Both the position numbers and the translations under genes were made by a program. A DNA stretch of 64,000 nt, from positions 1 through 64,000 of the IMG/VR virus record IMGVR_UViG_3300010297_000002, one strand, 5' to 3'. The stretch is from a virus. A model generated the notes under the pieces. It was not told the origin of the DNA. It ran no database searches and saw nothing but the letters and a program-made list of their open reading frames with translations. Shown in pieces: positions 1-9,700 of this stretch. Each line of letters opens with the position of its first letter. The first letter of the stretch is position 1.

Positions 1-1965
1 GATAACAGCTTTTTGGTCAACTCCTTAAACCAGAAGCAGACTCGTGAATTATCCAGCTTTGTTACCTCGGTTAATGTTAATTACAATGTAGATAGTCCTC
101 CAGCCACAGCAGATATCACTCTTAGGACTCCTCAACATCTGGTTGACGGCGTTAATGAGTCTTTGATTAAAGATGGCGAACTAGAGATCAAGGAGATGTC
201 TGAGGTTCGGATTTTTATGAAGAACAGGTTCCCTTTCAAGGGATCGGGGTTCTTCGGGAGTGATAAGGGAGTCTACGGCTATTCTCATGTTTTCTGGGGA
301 TTGGTGACTCGAATCGTTCGGACAACCAATAACTCTGAAAATTCAGTAACTCTCAATTGCAGTGATATGACTTGGTGGTTAAGTAAATCCCGAACAGCGT
401 TTCTACCTTCTCTTTATAATGTGGCTATCAATAAGTCAGATCGAAATTTAGGAGCTCACAAATCTATCTTTGGGAATCAGAACCCTTTCGAGATAGTTTA
501 TCAAGTTATGAATGTCTACCCGGAAGATCTTCAGTCAAACCTGAACCAATTTCAGTTGGCCAATAACGGTGCTCAGGACCTATCCAATCAGAGTCAGCGT
601 GATATCCAGGAGAAGTGGAAGCAACGATTCGAGAAAATAATTAGAAATCTCAGGATATTCGGTTTGAATGGTAATCGTATTAAGACGGACAATACCAACT
701 TTATTAAAAACGAGGCCTCTCAGTCTCGCTTGGAGAAGTTGAGGAGAGCTTACCCAGGTAAGGTTATCTCTTCTAATATAGATTTGAATACTGGGGACAA
801 TATTCTTAAATCAAATATCAAGGATGCCTTGGACGAGAGTTTACTAAATGACTTTTTACCTTATAAGGAGATAACGGTTCCGGCCCATTTCGAAACTTCA
901 TTTAGGTCTAGACTAGAGATAGTCCAGGAGTTGGCGAAGTCTATTGGGTTTGAGTTTTTTCAGGATACTAACGGTGAGATTCTTTTTAAACCGCCTTTTT
1001 ACAACATGCACGTTAATGAGTATGAGAACCCTATTTATGTTCTTCGTGATCTTGACATACAAGAAGCAGATTACTCCTCCGACGCTAATGAAGTAGTGAC
1101 TGAGATCAAGGTTTCTGGAAAGTTCGCTAATGAGGTTCCCTCAGGCTCGAATGCTAGCAGTATCATCTTTGGACTGTACCGAAGTGCGGAGTTGGCGGCT
1201 ATTTATGGTATCCAAGAAGAGGAAGTTCAGGCAGACTTTTGTCGAACTTCGAAGCAGTGTCTTAATTTTGCTATAAGTGAGTTAGATAGAATCAATGCTC
1301 GAAGGTTTACATCCTCAATAACTATAGAGGGTCGTCCTGAACTTAGAATAGGACGGCCAATCTTCATAGCTTCCAAGAATGAGTTTTATTACATTCGCGG
1401 GCTATCTCATTCCTTCTCGAATGGAAGTTTTAAAACTACTCTGGAACTTGACACTCGAAGAAGGCCCTTCTTCCGCCCTAATAGTATAGTCAATGAGGCG
1501 AATATACTAGAGAACGTTAGAGCTGGGGAATCCATTACTGAGCAGAAGGGGGCGGAGAATCCAAATAATCCAGAGTTGAAGACAATTGTTGCCGGGGGAG
1601 AGATTACGTATTCTTCTGGTTCTATTTTACATATTCAGGCCGATGAGACTAAAGTCACTCGTCACGCTTCCGATCAATTTGGTTACGAGTTGATTGGCGG
1701 ATTTGCTTACGGTAAGAATCAGACAATTTCGTCAACGGGCAAGATTGTGCCCCGAGGATCAAGTAAACAGGCGAATGATATTACTTTTCTTCAAGTAGGT
1801 CAGGAAGGTGTGGCTTCGATTGAGAGGCAGGACGGTCATCCTGATTTACGGGATGAAGAATTTAATGTTCAGTTTAACAACTTATTTCAATCATTGTTTA
1901 ATCTGGGTCGAGATACCTTAACGCAAAGGGCCCAAACTTTGATTAAGGAACTTCTAAAGAAATAA
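1..1965 (+). CDS. Baseplate hub protein, gpD/gp27-like (5' truncated)
   Basis: The reading frame is already open at base 1, so the gene starts before the window; the in-frame TTG at 13 is probably internal. The N-terminal part has a strand pattern (VNYNVDSPPATADITLR) common in phage hub and late-control-D proteins. The centre, around residues 295-330, holds the typical hub segment EIVQELAKSIGFEFF followed by GEILFKPP. In this family the protein forms the trimeric ring at the end of the tail tube, holding the spike. The stop overlaps the start of the spike gene (TAATG), suggesting translational coupling. The C-terminal 150 residues, rich in Gly and Gln, are not recognised. Family assignment is by motif recognition only. 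Confidence 0.72.
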   Translation, partial: DNSFLVNSLNQKQTRELSSFVTSVNVNYNVDSPPATADITLRTPQHLVDGVNESLIKDGELEIKEMSEVRIFMKNRFPFKGSGFFGSDKGVYGYSHVFWGLVTRIVRTTNNSENSVTLNCSDMTWWLSKSRTAFLPSLYNVAINKSDRNLGAHKSIFGNQNPFEIVYQVMNVYPEDLQSNLNQFQLANNGAQDLSNQSQRDIQEKWKQRFEKIIRNLRIFGLNGNRIKTDNTNFIKNEASQSRLEKLRRAYPGKVISSNIDLNTGDNILKSNIKDALDESLLNDFLPYKEITVPAHFETSFRSRLEIVQELAKSIGFEFFQDTNGEILFKPPFYNMHVNEYENPIYVLRDLDIQEADYSSDANEVVTEIKVSGKFANEVPSGSNASSIIFGLYRSAELAAIYGIQEEEVQADFCRTSKQCLNFAISELDRINARRFTSSITIEGRPELRIGRPIFIASKNEFYYIRGLSHSFSNGSFKTTLELDTRRRPFFRPNSIVNEANILENVRAGESITEQKGAENPNNPELKTIVAGGEITYSSGSILHIQADETKVTRHASDQFGYELIGGFAYGKNQTISSTGKIVPRGSSKQANDITFLQVGQEGVASIERQDGHPDLRDEEFNVQFNNLFQSLFNLGRDTLTQRAQTLIKELLKK

Positions 1966-3953
1966 TGCCGATTTATAAAAGTACAGATGTAAAACAAAAA
2001 TCACCGATCGAGGGATACAATACCAGTAATAGTGCAGCTTACTTCTATTTAAGAGCAGGTAAGGTAGACTACTACGACCCCGTCATGAAGACGGTCGACA
2101 TCTTCTGGTTGGACAACAAGCTCCCTGAAACCGGCCTTTCTGTGGCCAATATGGTTTCTAGCGGTAGTGTGGCTTCAGGTATGCCCCCTTGCCGTGGGGA
2201 TGTTCTATTATTCTCCGCCCAGCGTCTCAATTTCGGTCGAGGTAAGTACACTGCGGTGGGCTATATGGCCTCGGCGGGCGTTCCGAACAGATTCGGAGGG
2301 TTCGTTTGGGATTCTACTCTAGGTAAGTACGTCTTGGGGTCAAATCGGAATCCAGAGTCGGGAGAATTCTACGTAAGTACCTGTGATAACGCGGAAATGA
2401 TGCTTCATAGCGATGTTGTTCTCAACACGGCTTCCTACACCAAGCTGGAGATGTTAGCTTCTCAGGATATTATTTTCGGAGCTTCCCGAGCGATAAATTA
2501 TTCAGGATCGGGATTCCACATGAACGTGGGTATGAACTCCATACCCGTAGCTTTCTTTGAGGGAACAGACGATCTCTCGATTAAATCCATCGCGAAAAAC
2601 GAGATTGATCCTAGTGAGGGAACCAGCAACTCTGAGTTTAATATTAAACCTGTGGTTCTTGAAGACGGAAAGTACCTTTATTCTGCGACTCCAGATGATA
2701 GTAAGGATAATATTGATAATGGAGGCAAGCCCTTCGTCGAGTTCGATATGTTTTTGCAGGAGAACGCCGAGCCTATCCCTACGACTCTAGGGTCGACGGA
2801 TCTTTTGAATAAGAAGTTCCTTCAACCTACGGATGACTCAGGAACTAACGAGGATCTAGGCCACAAGCTTAGGGTAGGTTTTGGAACTAAGATTGGGAAG
2901 GACCCGGATAAAAAGAAGACCTACGGACGGCCTGTTAAGCGTAATGTCTTTAAATCTGAGCAGTCTATGACTCTGGAGACTGACGAGGATAAGAAAGAGG
3001 AGCCGGTCAAGGAAAAGAAGAAGCATATCTTTACCACGGCTTTCTGGATCAACCTTTATAAGAAGGGCAAGGAGCTGGCCTTTCTTGAGTTAGATAAGTC
3101 AGGAACTCTTAAATTTCTATTAGATGGTGAGAAGCCTGAAGACGATTCTGAAGAGACCAGGGTCATGAACTCTATTGAAGGTAGGATTAATGGCCGTGTT
3201 AAAATCAGTTTCGGTCAACAGAAGCAGAAGTCCGGAGCGTCTTCTGGATCTGACACTACCGAAGGTAATGAGCCTAACTTTGACAGTAATAAGGTCGAAG
3301 AGGTTCAGAGCGATTCCTTTTTCTCCAGATTTGAATCTGGGTGTAATATGTACGCCGGTGCCGACGGTAGTGATACTTCCAAAGGAGGCTTCTTTCTGGA
3401 CTGCGGGACAGACAGTGCTTCGGCGAATGCTAAGTTCAATGTAACCGGAGAGTGGCATCGAGAAGTTAAGAAGAAGGAATTGGTTAAAATTCATGAGAGA
3501 TCCTTCGCTACTTACGAGAAGGAATACATTCGCTCAGGTAACAGTTATGCAGTGAATAAAGCCACCAATGCTTACGGTATTCAAGGTAACCCAGTAAACA
3601 TAGTCTCAGCTAATGAAACGGGTTTGATTCGCCTTGGTATCGGAGACAAAGCTTCTATTAATGAGGATTCGGGTGCAATAGAGAATGCTACGGAGATTAT
3701 TAAGGGGGCTTTAGGCGGTTCGGACTACACCATAGACTTCGGCCAGTTGAACGTTGTTTTTAAAACTTCAGGAAATGTTACTTTTGATGCGGGGTTGGTT
3801 AAAGTAGGTAAAGGAGCCACGCTAGGGGTTGGTGCGATGGGTTCAAGAAGTATAGTTCAGAACCACTCGACCGCGATATTGAGAACCGAGCTCTCTAATC
3901 TATTGAAGGTTGAGAGGGGTGGATCTAAGGGAGGCTTCGTTTATCCGAGGTAA
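1965..3953 (+). CDS. Baseplate spike / OB-fold protein
   Basis: This 662-residue protein starts in the stop codon of the hub gene. Residues about 30-110 (RAGKVDYYDPVMKTVDIFW, then a CRGDVLLF strand) resemble the OB-fold domain of gp5/gpV-type baseplate spike proteins, which sits between hub and needle. The middle, about 270-430, is charged and repetitive with Lys/Glu and Asp/Ser runs. The C-terminal part (SGNVTFDAGLVKVGKGATLG) looks like short beta repeats of a needle. No lysozyme motif was seen. Position directly after the hub supports the call; the exact domain borders are inferred. Confidence 0.6.
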   Translation: MPIYKSTDVKQKSPIEGYNTSNSAAYFYLRAGKVDYYDPVMKTVDIFWLDNKLPETGLSVANMVSSGSVASGMPPCRGDVLLFSAQRLNFGRGKYTAVGYMASAGVPNRFGGFVWDSTLGKYVLGSNRNPESGEFYVSTCDNAEMMLHSDVVLNTASYTKLEMLASQDIIFGASRAINYSGSGFHMNVGMNSIPVAFFEGTDDLSIKSIAKNEIDPSEGTSNSEFNIKPVVLEDGKYLYSATPDDSKDNIDNGGKPFVEFDMFLQENAEPIPTTLGSTDLLNKKFLQPTDDSGTNEDLGHKLRVGFGTKIGKDPDKKKTYGRPVKRNVFKSEQSMTLETDEDKKEEPVKEKKKHIFTTAFWINLYKKGKELAFLELDKSGTLKFLLDGEKPEDDSEETRVMNSIEGRINGRVKISFGQQKQKSGASSGSDTTEGNEPNFDSNKVEEVQSDSFFSRFESGCNMYAGADGSDTSKGGFFLDCGTDSASANAKFNVTGEWHREVKKKELVKIHERSFATYEKEYIRSGNSYAVNKATNAYGIQGNPVNIVSANETGLIRLGIGDKASINEDSGAIENATEIIKGALGGSDYTIDFGQLNVVFKTSGNVTFDAGLVKVGKGATLGVGAMGSRSIVQNHSTAILRTELSNLLKVERGGSKGGFVYPR

Positions 3954-3964
3954 GGAATAATTAT

Positions 3965-4924
3965 ATGGCTACTACCGACCAAAGTTTTATCAATGCGTTT
4001 CAAGAGATAGCAACTTCTGAGAAAGTTGAGACTATAAATACAAGATACATCGACCCAGTCCAGGAAGCTGAAACTATAGCATCCCTTGAGCAAGAAGTTC
4101 AGGATCTCCTAGACTCAATAACTGAGTTAGACTCGGAGACCGATATATACAACTTGGCCATTAGTTCTGTGGTTAAGGGTATTAATGATTATCTAGAGTC
4201 AAAGCTCGCTGAGCTCAAAGCGGACGATGCAGACGCTGGGAGATTCCTTGTATATGGCCTCACTAACGGAGGCTTTCTAGGTGGCGGAGGCGGCCTAGGT
4301 GGCGGAGGTTTCTTCGTTCCCGGAACTGCGGTTCCTCCCTCATACGTTCCCGATTACGACCCGGAGGCTCCAGATGTGGAAGTCCGGGATGGTCGGGTTC
4401 TTATCCCCTATCAGATCCATTATTCTTATTTGAATAGCGACCCAACCTCCGGGAGGTCTCCTGGGATCGACCCAGATATAAATCCTGATGGTAGTCCTAC
4501 CAACCAAGCTCCGGCAGATCCTACTATTCGAGGAGCCGCTCTATACACGGTAAACACTGACGGTTATACTCGAAGCTACCCTGGTAATAGACTTCCGACC
4601 TCAGATCCTTTATACGAGTTCTTTGAGATAGGCATCGAGATCTATTATTATCAGCCGTACTCCCGATTGGTTGGGACTACTTACGTCCTAGACCACATAA
4701 AGATCGAGGTTCTGAATACCTCCAATGACCCAGAGCTTGCTTCAAAGGTAGCTGAGGCTGTGGCCATCTACGACCTTTTCGAAAATTCCGCTTTTGGCGG
4801 GGAAGAGGTCATTGGTTCTTATGCGGAGTCTGTTCAGAATCTCTCTCAGGTTCAGGGCATTCGTGATCAGATAGCGAGGCTTCAATTCAGAAACCAAGTT
4901 CTACGAGACATGGTGGAGGGATAA
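3965..4924 (+). CDS. Baseplate-region structural protein, unknown
   Basis: 319 residues, not recognised. Residues 25-80 are predicted helical and acidic. A glycine-rich linker lies at about 97-115 (FLGGGGGLGGGGFF), followed by a Pro/Asp-rich segment with PDYDPEAPD and DPDINPDG. The C-terminal third ends in a helix (VQGIRDQIARLQFRNQVLRD). Placement between spike and wedge genes, with only 11 bases to the gene before and 3 to the gene after, makes a virion role likely. The Gly linker suggests two mobile halves. No function is assigned. Confidence 0.7.
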   Translation: MATTDQSFINAFQEIATSEKVETINTRYIDPVQEAETIASLEQEVQDLLDSITELDSETDIYNLAISSVVKGINDYLESKLAELKADDADAGRFLVYGLTNGGFLGGGGGLGGGGFFVPGTAVPPSYVPDYDPEAPDVEVRDGRVLIPYQIHYSYLNSDPTSGRSPGIDPDINPDGSPTNQAPADPTIRGAALYTVNTDGYTRSYPGNRLPTSDPLYEFFEIGIEIYYYQPYSRLVGTTYVLDHIKIEVLNTSNDPELASKVAEAVAIYDLFENSAFGGEEVIGSYAESVQNLSQVQGIRDQIARLQFRNQVLRDMVEG

Positions 4925-4927
4925 TCC

Positions 4928-5782
4928 ATGAGCTTGAAGAAGGTAAGAGAGGTTTTAAGAGTAATTAAACAAATCGGAGGGGCCTCAAATGTTAGGGACC
5001 CCGAGCCTCTTAATAAATCTCAGGAAAAGTTTCAGAAGATCGAAGAAGACGGGACCTCCAAGGTCAGGCTTCCCGATAATGTTCCTATCCCTGGATCTTC
5101 TCCCAATTCATTTAATTCTTCCAAGAGAGTTTCCGAGTCTTTAGGAAACTTCGGCTCGTTCTCCGATGATGATCGTGAAAGCGATGTTATTGAGCGAAAA
5201 CCTCGAGCCTCCGTGTTCGTAGGAAATCTTTCATCTTTCTGCCACAAGGACGACATTGATTACCTACTGAGCTTCGTAAATAAGTTCTCTTCCGATCTCA
5301 ATAGTGATTTGATAACTCACATAGAGAAGGAGCTGAAAAGGATCGAAAAGCTTCTAAAAAGGTGCTTCGCTATCGAGGCCAAGATGCTGGAAAACCATAA
5401 GACCAGTGCCCAGACTCTCAAACAGATATTTGAGGCGGTCAAAGCTGGAGCTTCTGGTGGTTCGGGTATTTATTATGGAGGCGATCGGGATTCAGATGGG
5501 GTGACAACTACGGAAGCTCTTCGTAAGTACATGCCGGAGGAGACTGGATTTGAGACAGATCTCACCACTAGGGCTGTCGAAGAAGCTAAGCTTCCGTATA
5601 AACCGGTAATCAACAGGATTAACGAATGTCAGTACACTGGGATGTCTTTGATTAAAAGGTATTATCTTTTAAATGACTTGAAATCGTCTCTTGAAGACAA
5701 GGATAAGCTTTCAACAGCCACGGAATCCTTGGAGTACGTGAAGAGTAATTTGAAGATATTTAAGAACGTAAAGAGTGACTAA
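4928..5782 (+). CDS. Unknown helical protein of the baseplate operon
   Basis: 284 residues, not recognised. The first 80 residues are polar and low in hydrophobics. Residues 95-180 are strongly helical (HIEKELKRIEKLLKRCFAIE), followed by a short Gly-rich turn (GASGGSGIYYGGDRDSDG) and another helical region. No signal peptide or membrane segment is visible. It is three bases from the preceding gene and four from the following one, so it is co-transcribed with baseplate genes; a structural or assembly role is inferred from that alone. Confidence 0.68.
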   Translation: MSLKKVREVLRVIKQIGGASNVRDPEPLNKSQEKFQKIEEDGTSKVRLPDNVPIPGSSPNSFNSSKRVSESLGNFGSFSDDDRESDVIERKPRASVFVGNLSSFCHKDDIDYLLSFVNKFSSDLNSDLITHIEKELKRIEKLLKRCFAIEAKMLENHKTSAQTLKQIFEAVKAGASGGSGIYYGGDRDSDGVTTTEALRKYMPEETGFETDLTTRAVEEAKLPYKPVINRINECQYTGMSLIKRYYLLNDLKSSLEDKDKLSTATESLEYVKSNLKIFKNVKSD

Positions 5783-5785
5783 TAG

Positions 5786-6778
5786 ATGAGCTACGATTTC
5801 AGATTAAGGAATGCTTGTGATCATAGGGTTGTTCAAGAAAGAGTCTTTTTAGAGTCGGACAGCCAAAGAATCCTAATCCCTCGTTTCGTCAGCAATTCTC
5901 GTGTTTTTAAGCTTTATATCAACGGTGAGTTGATTGATCCTCTCGATGATGAGTTCGGTTATGTTGTAAGAGTCCGAACAGAAATTGGAGAGACTATCGA
6001 CACTGGGACAGATACCCTGGTCCATATCAAAGATAACGAATACAAGCTTCGTGAAGATGATGTTCTCAATGAAACTTTGGTTTTTAGAGATCTTTTGGAT
6101 CTTAATACGGTTTACGATCCCTCTAACTTTGAAGTTTATACGGACGTGGATTATAAGACGGTAGTTCGGGTTTTACCGACCTCGACCATAACAGAGAACT
6201 CTTGGGTCCATATGACTTATGACTATGCGGCCAAATTTGTGGAGAGCTCTAACTATGAACAGTTCGAGGTAGTCTTCGATCAAGCGATCATCAGCGATTC
6301 TTTTGTATTTGAGGTAACCTACACCACAGATACCTTCAATTGTAGAAAGTGTAATGGTCTTGATTACCATAACGATTTAGCTTTAGACACTGTAGGAAAC
6401 TACCTAACTGTAGAAGGAACAGACAAGCTTCTTCAGGATGCTTACATCTTTACGTTCACCCGAAAAGGGTCCGATCCCTTTTATCCTCGATTAGGTACTT
6501 TTCTACTCGATTTTATTGGAACCCGTTTTACCGAGTCTAAAGAAGTTCAGATGCAGGTTGATGTTCGAGATACTTTACTTCTACTCCAAAAGCTTCAAAG
6601 AGATCAGGCTAAGGTTCAGTTTATTTCAGATCCAGAGACTTTTGAAAGTTTCCAAAAAGTTAGAGTCGAGCAGGATGAAACCGACTTGACTAGATTTAAT
6701 ATCCGAGTAAGAATTAATTCCCGATCCGTGGATGATTTAGAAGTTTCTAGCGAAATTCGATTTTTTAGAGTGAGTTAA
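5786..6778 (+). CDS. Baseplate-region structural protein, unknown
   Basis: 330 residues, mostly predicted beta strand, not recognised. It begins SYDFRLRNACDHRVVQERVF. A CRKCNG pair at about residues 192-195 is the only cysteine motif. The end (LTRFNIRVRINSRSVDD) reads like a beta-rich virion domain. One base separates its stop from the giant wedge gene. The first half has the alternating short strands seen in baseplate and tail-completion proteins, but that is not diagnostic. Confidence 0.68.
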   Translation: MSYDFRLRNACDHRVVQERVFLESDSQRILIPRFVSNSRVFKLYINGELIDPLDDEFGYVVRVRTEIGETIDTGTDTLVHIKDNEYKLREDDVLNETLVFRDLLDLNTVYDPSNFEVYTDVDYKTVVRVLPTSTITENSWVHMTYDYAAKFVESSNYEQFEVVFDQAIISDSFVFEVTYTTDTFNCRKCNGLDYHNDLALDTVGNYLTVEGTDKLLQDAYIFTFTRKGSDPFYPRLGTFLLDFIGTRFTESKEVQMQVDVRDTLLLLQKLQRDQAKVQFISDPETFESFQKVRVEQDETDLTRFNIRVRINSRSVDDLEVSSEIRFFRVS

Positions 6779-6779
6779 A

Positions 6780-9700
6780 ATGACCAACTTAAGAAGACCA
6801 TTAATAGTTGAACCCTTTTCTCCAGAAACGGAGAACGCGACTTCTTTGAATTTCGCTACGAATCTTAATACAGTCGAGATTGTAGCTAAGATTTCAGTAG
6901 ATACTATGCAGGTCAGGCTGGTTCTCCCGAGTACGGTAGCTTCCGAGCCTCTAAATATCACTTCTACAGTAGAGTGGTTTAAGTTAGACGGTACGACTCT
7001 AGTACCCGCTCCTTTCGGTCCCGATACTGGAGAGGTTAATTTCCCTCTTCAGGAAGAGTTCTACATTAAATTTGATCTGGCCCTGGTCTCTAACAGCCTA
7101 AACGTCGCCACTCTGCGAGTACATGACGGGAACTACGATTATGATCAGGCCGCGAATGTTCCACCAAATGATTCTATTACTACCGAAGAAGTAGTTCTTC
7201 AGATCAATCAAAACTCCTCGGCTTTTTTAGGAGTCTCGGTAGCTCCTCCTACGGTACTATTCACTGACTACAAAACAGATACCGTGAGGGTTAATTGGGA
7301 AGATGTTAATAATGTAGATGCCCGCCCATTGGGGTCTGGTTACAAAATCTACTATACCATGGAGCAGACTAATCGGACAGGCTCTTATAAGCTGGTCAAC
7401 GATGACCCGATCTCTTCCTTTAGTCTAGGGGACGTTGATAAGACCATCCTGTCAGATACGATTACTCGTAGCGTTGGTCGGGAAGAGGTAGATCAAGAAG
7501 GGACTGGAACCACGTCGGAATTCACTTTCGCAGAAGAGCCTGCTTACGTGGATGAGTATTACCTCAGAAATGTGGTCGATGGTCTGACTCCTTCTTCTAC
7601 TTTTACAGCAACTTTAGCCGGAAGCACTGCCTCTTTCGCAGGAACTTCTGTTTTAGAGAAGGTCGGTGCTAAGGCAGAATCCAACGGTCAGATAAACACT
7701 GTTGTAAGCTGGGTAGCCGGGGTATCTGTAACTTTCGCAGACCCTTGGGTTGTAACTGGATCTCAAACAGTCAACGTGGTAGGAGGCCGTCTGAAGGAGT
7801 TAAGCGAGATCGCCGTTCGGGACGCAGCCCAGTCAGACTTAAATACTGCGAATATGGCTCTGATCAATTTTCAACATCAGCCGACGTTCGCTACTTCGGT
7901 TTCTTTAGGATCAGATACGGTCGATTTCTCAGTGTTGAGTTTATCTACTGAACTTTTTCAGTCGGTAGGATTAGTAGTCCAGTTCACTGATGGTTCCAAC
8001 ATTCAAAACCTTTCCGTGGTTTCCTGGATTGAGGATGTTTCGGTTTCCTTCTCAGGGACCTTTGCATTCAACCATAATCAGATGGACCCCCTTCCTTCAG
8101 TATTTAGTCAGGATGACTGCGAGGCTTACATCAAGTATTTGGATGAGAGGCTATTAGATCCGTCTGGGTTCGGTTTAACCGCACTCGATATTCAGCAGAT
8201 GACTTTTGATGCTAATGTTGTCGTGAACAAGTACAAGGGTCTAACCCAGTTTTACACTTACCAAGGCGTAGACGAAGTGGTTTCCCGCCATATCGAGACA
8301 GCGAGCATCGTGGTTACTAACTATCCCCAGTTCCTCGGATCTTATACTTACAATGTGGTAGATTCAGTGTTTGAGGTAGACCTCTATTACACGCTTCGCC
8401 AGTCCATCCAGGGAACTTCCCCTAATTTTAGTCCTTACTATTTCTATTACGTTAAGACCTACATCACTCCTGCGGAGTTGGACGATAACGAAGGCCTGTA
8501 CTTAACCCAACAGGCCTTTGAGGTATTCCCTATCTACAACGAGACTTTCTTTAGGGAGATCACTACCGAAGTTGAAACCATAACTCGAAAAGATGAGCTT
8601 ACCAGACTTCTCAGGTTGGATGTTACCAGTGATGACCTGACCTCTCCGGATGTTCTCTCTACCGATCTCCTGATCTTTTTCCAGATCAGTTTTTTACACA
8701 AGGATACAGCTAGAAGGCTTTTGGTTGAAAGTGCTGTCTCTAAGGAGACATTCGCTTCGATCTTAGATTCAGATTTAACCGAGACTCGTCCCGAAACACC
8801 GACTGAGGTAGACATTCAGAAAACGGTAATTGAAGCCATCTCTTCTGTTGAGCCCGATCTAGACTTAAAGCCCGGGTCAGTTGTTAGAACTGTTTTCATT
8901 AATCCATTCTCCACCGCTGTTGAGAATCTCTCTTACAGAGAGTACTTTCGTGAGATATCACAGAGTTTTGTGACTCTTCTAGAGTTCGACGAGGTGGACT
9001 CTAACGGCGACTCGCTTGCAGTTGAGTCGTCTGAGAACAAGCTTAGGTTAAGGGATGCTTATGGGTTGGATAATTCAACCGCTTCCAATCAGCTAATACA
9101 GGACTTCATTGATTCAAAGTTTGATCTTCTGGCTAATAACTTTGGAGTTCTTAGAACTACCGGAACCACAGCCTCAGGAGAGGTTACATTCTCCCTGTCT
9201 AGTTTACCTGACGATAACGCTCTTATCGCTCCTTTAGGAACTGTGGTCTCTACGATCTCACCGGCGGTAGAGTTCTCGACTCTGATAGAGATTCGTAAGA
9301 GTGATTTCACTACGGTCAAGAACGCAGATGGATTCTTCACCGCGAATGCGTTCATCCAATCTTTAGAGCCAGGAGCTATTAATCTGGTTCCGGCCAATTC
9401 GATATCGATTGTAAACGGAGCTACGGTTGGGGATCTCAGGGTCACTAACTCTGAGGCCACTTACGGCGGTACAGATGTTCAGAATAACTTAGAGTTGGTG
9501 GAGACTGTTCGTAAAAAGATTCTTTCAGTAGACACTGGAACAGTAAACGGGTATCTCCAGAAAATGGCTGAGATGGGTACTGTTGAGAGGGCTAGGATCG
9601 TTAAGTCCGGTAACGAGTTTATGAGACGAGACTTCGATTTCTCTTTAAACCGAAAAGGTTACAACGCAGTCGATGTTTATGTGAAGGGACTTTATCCTAC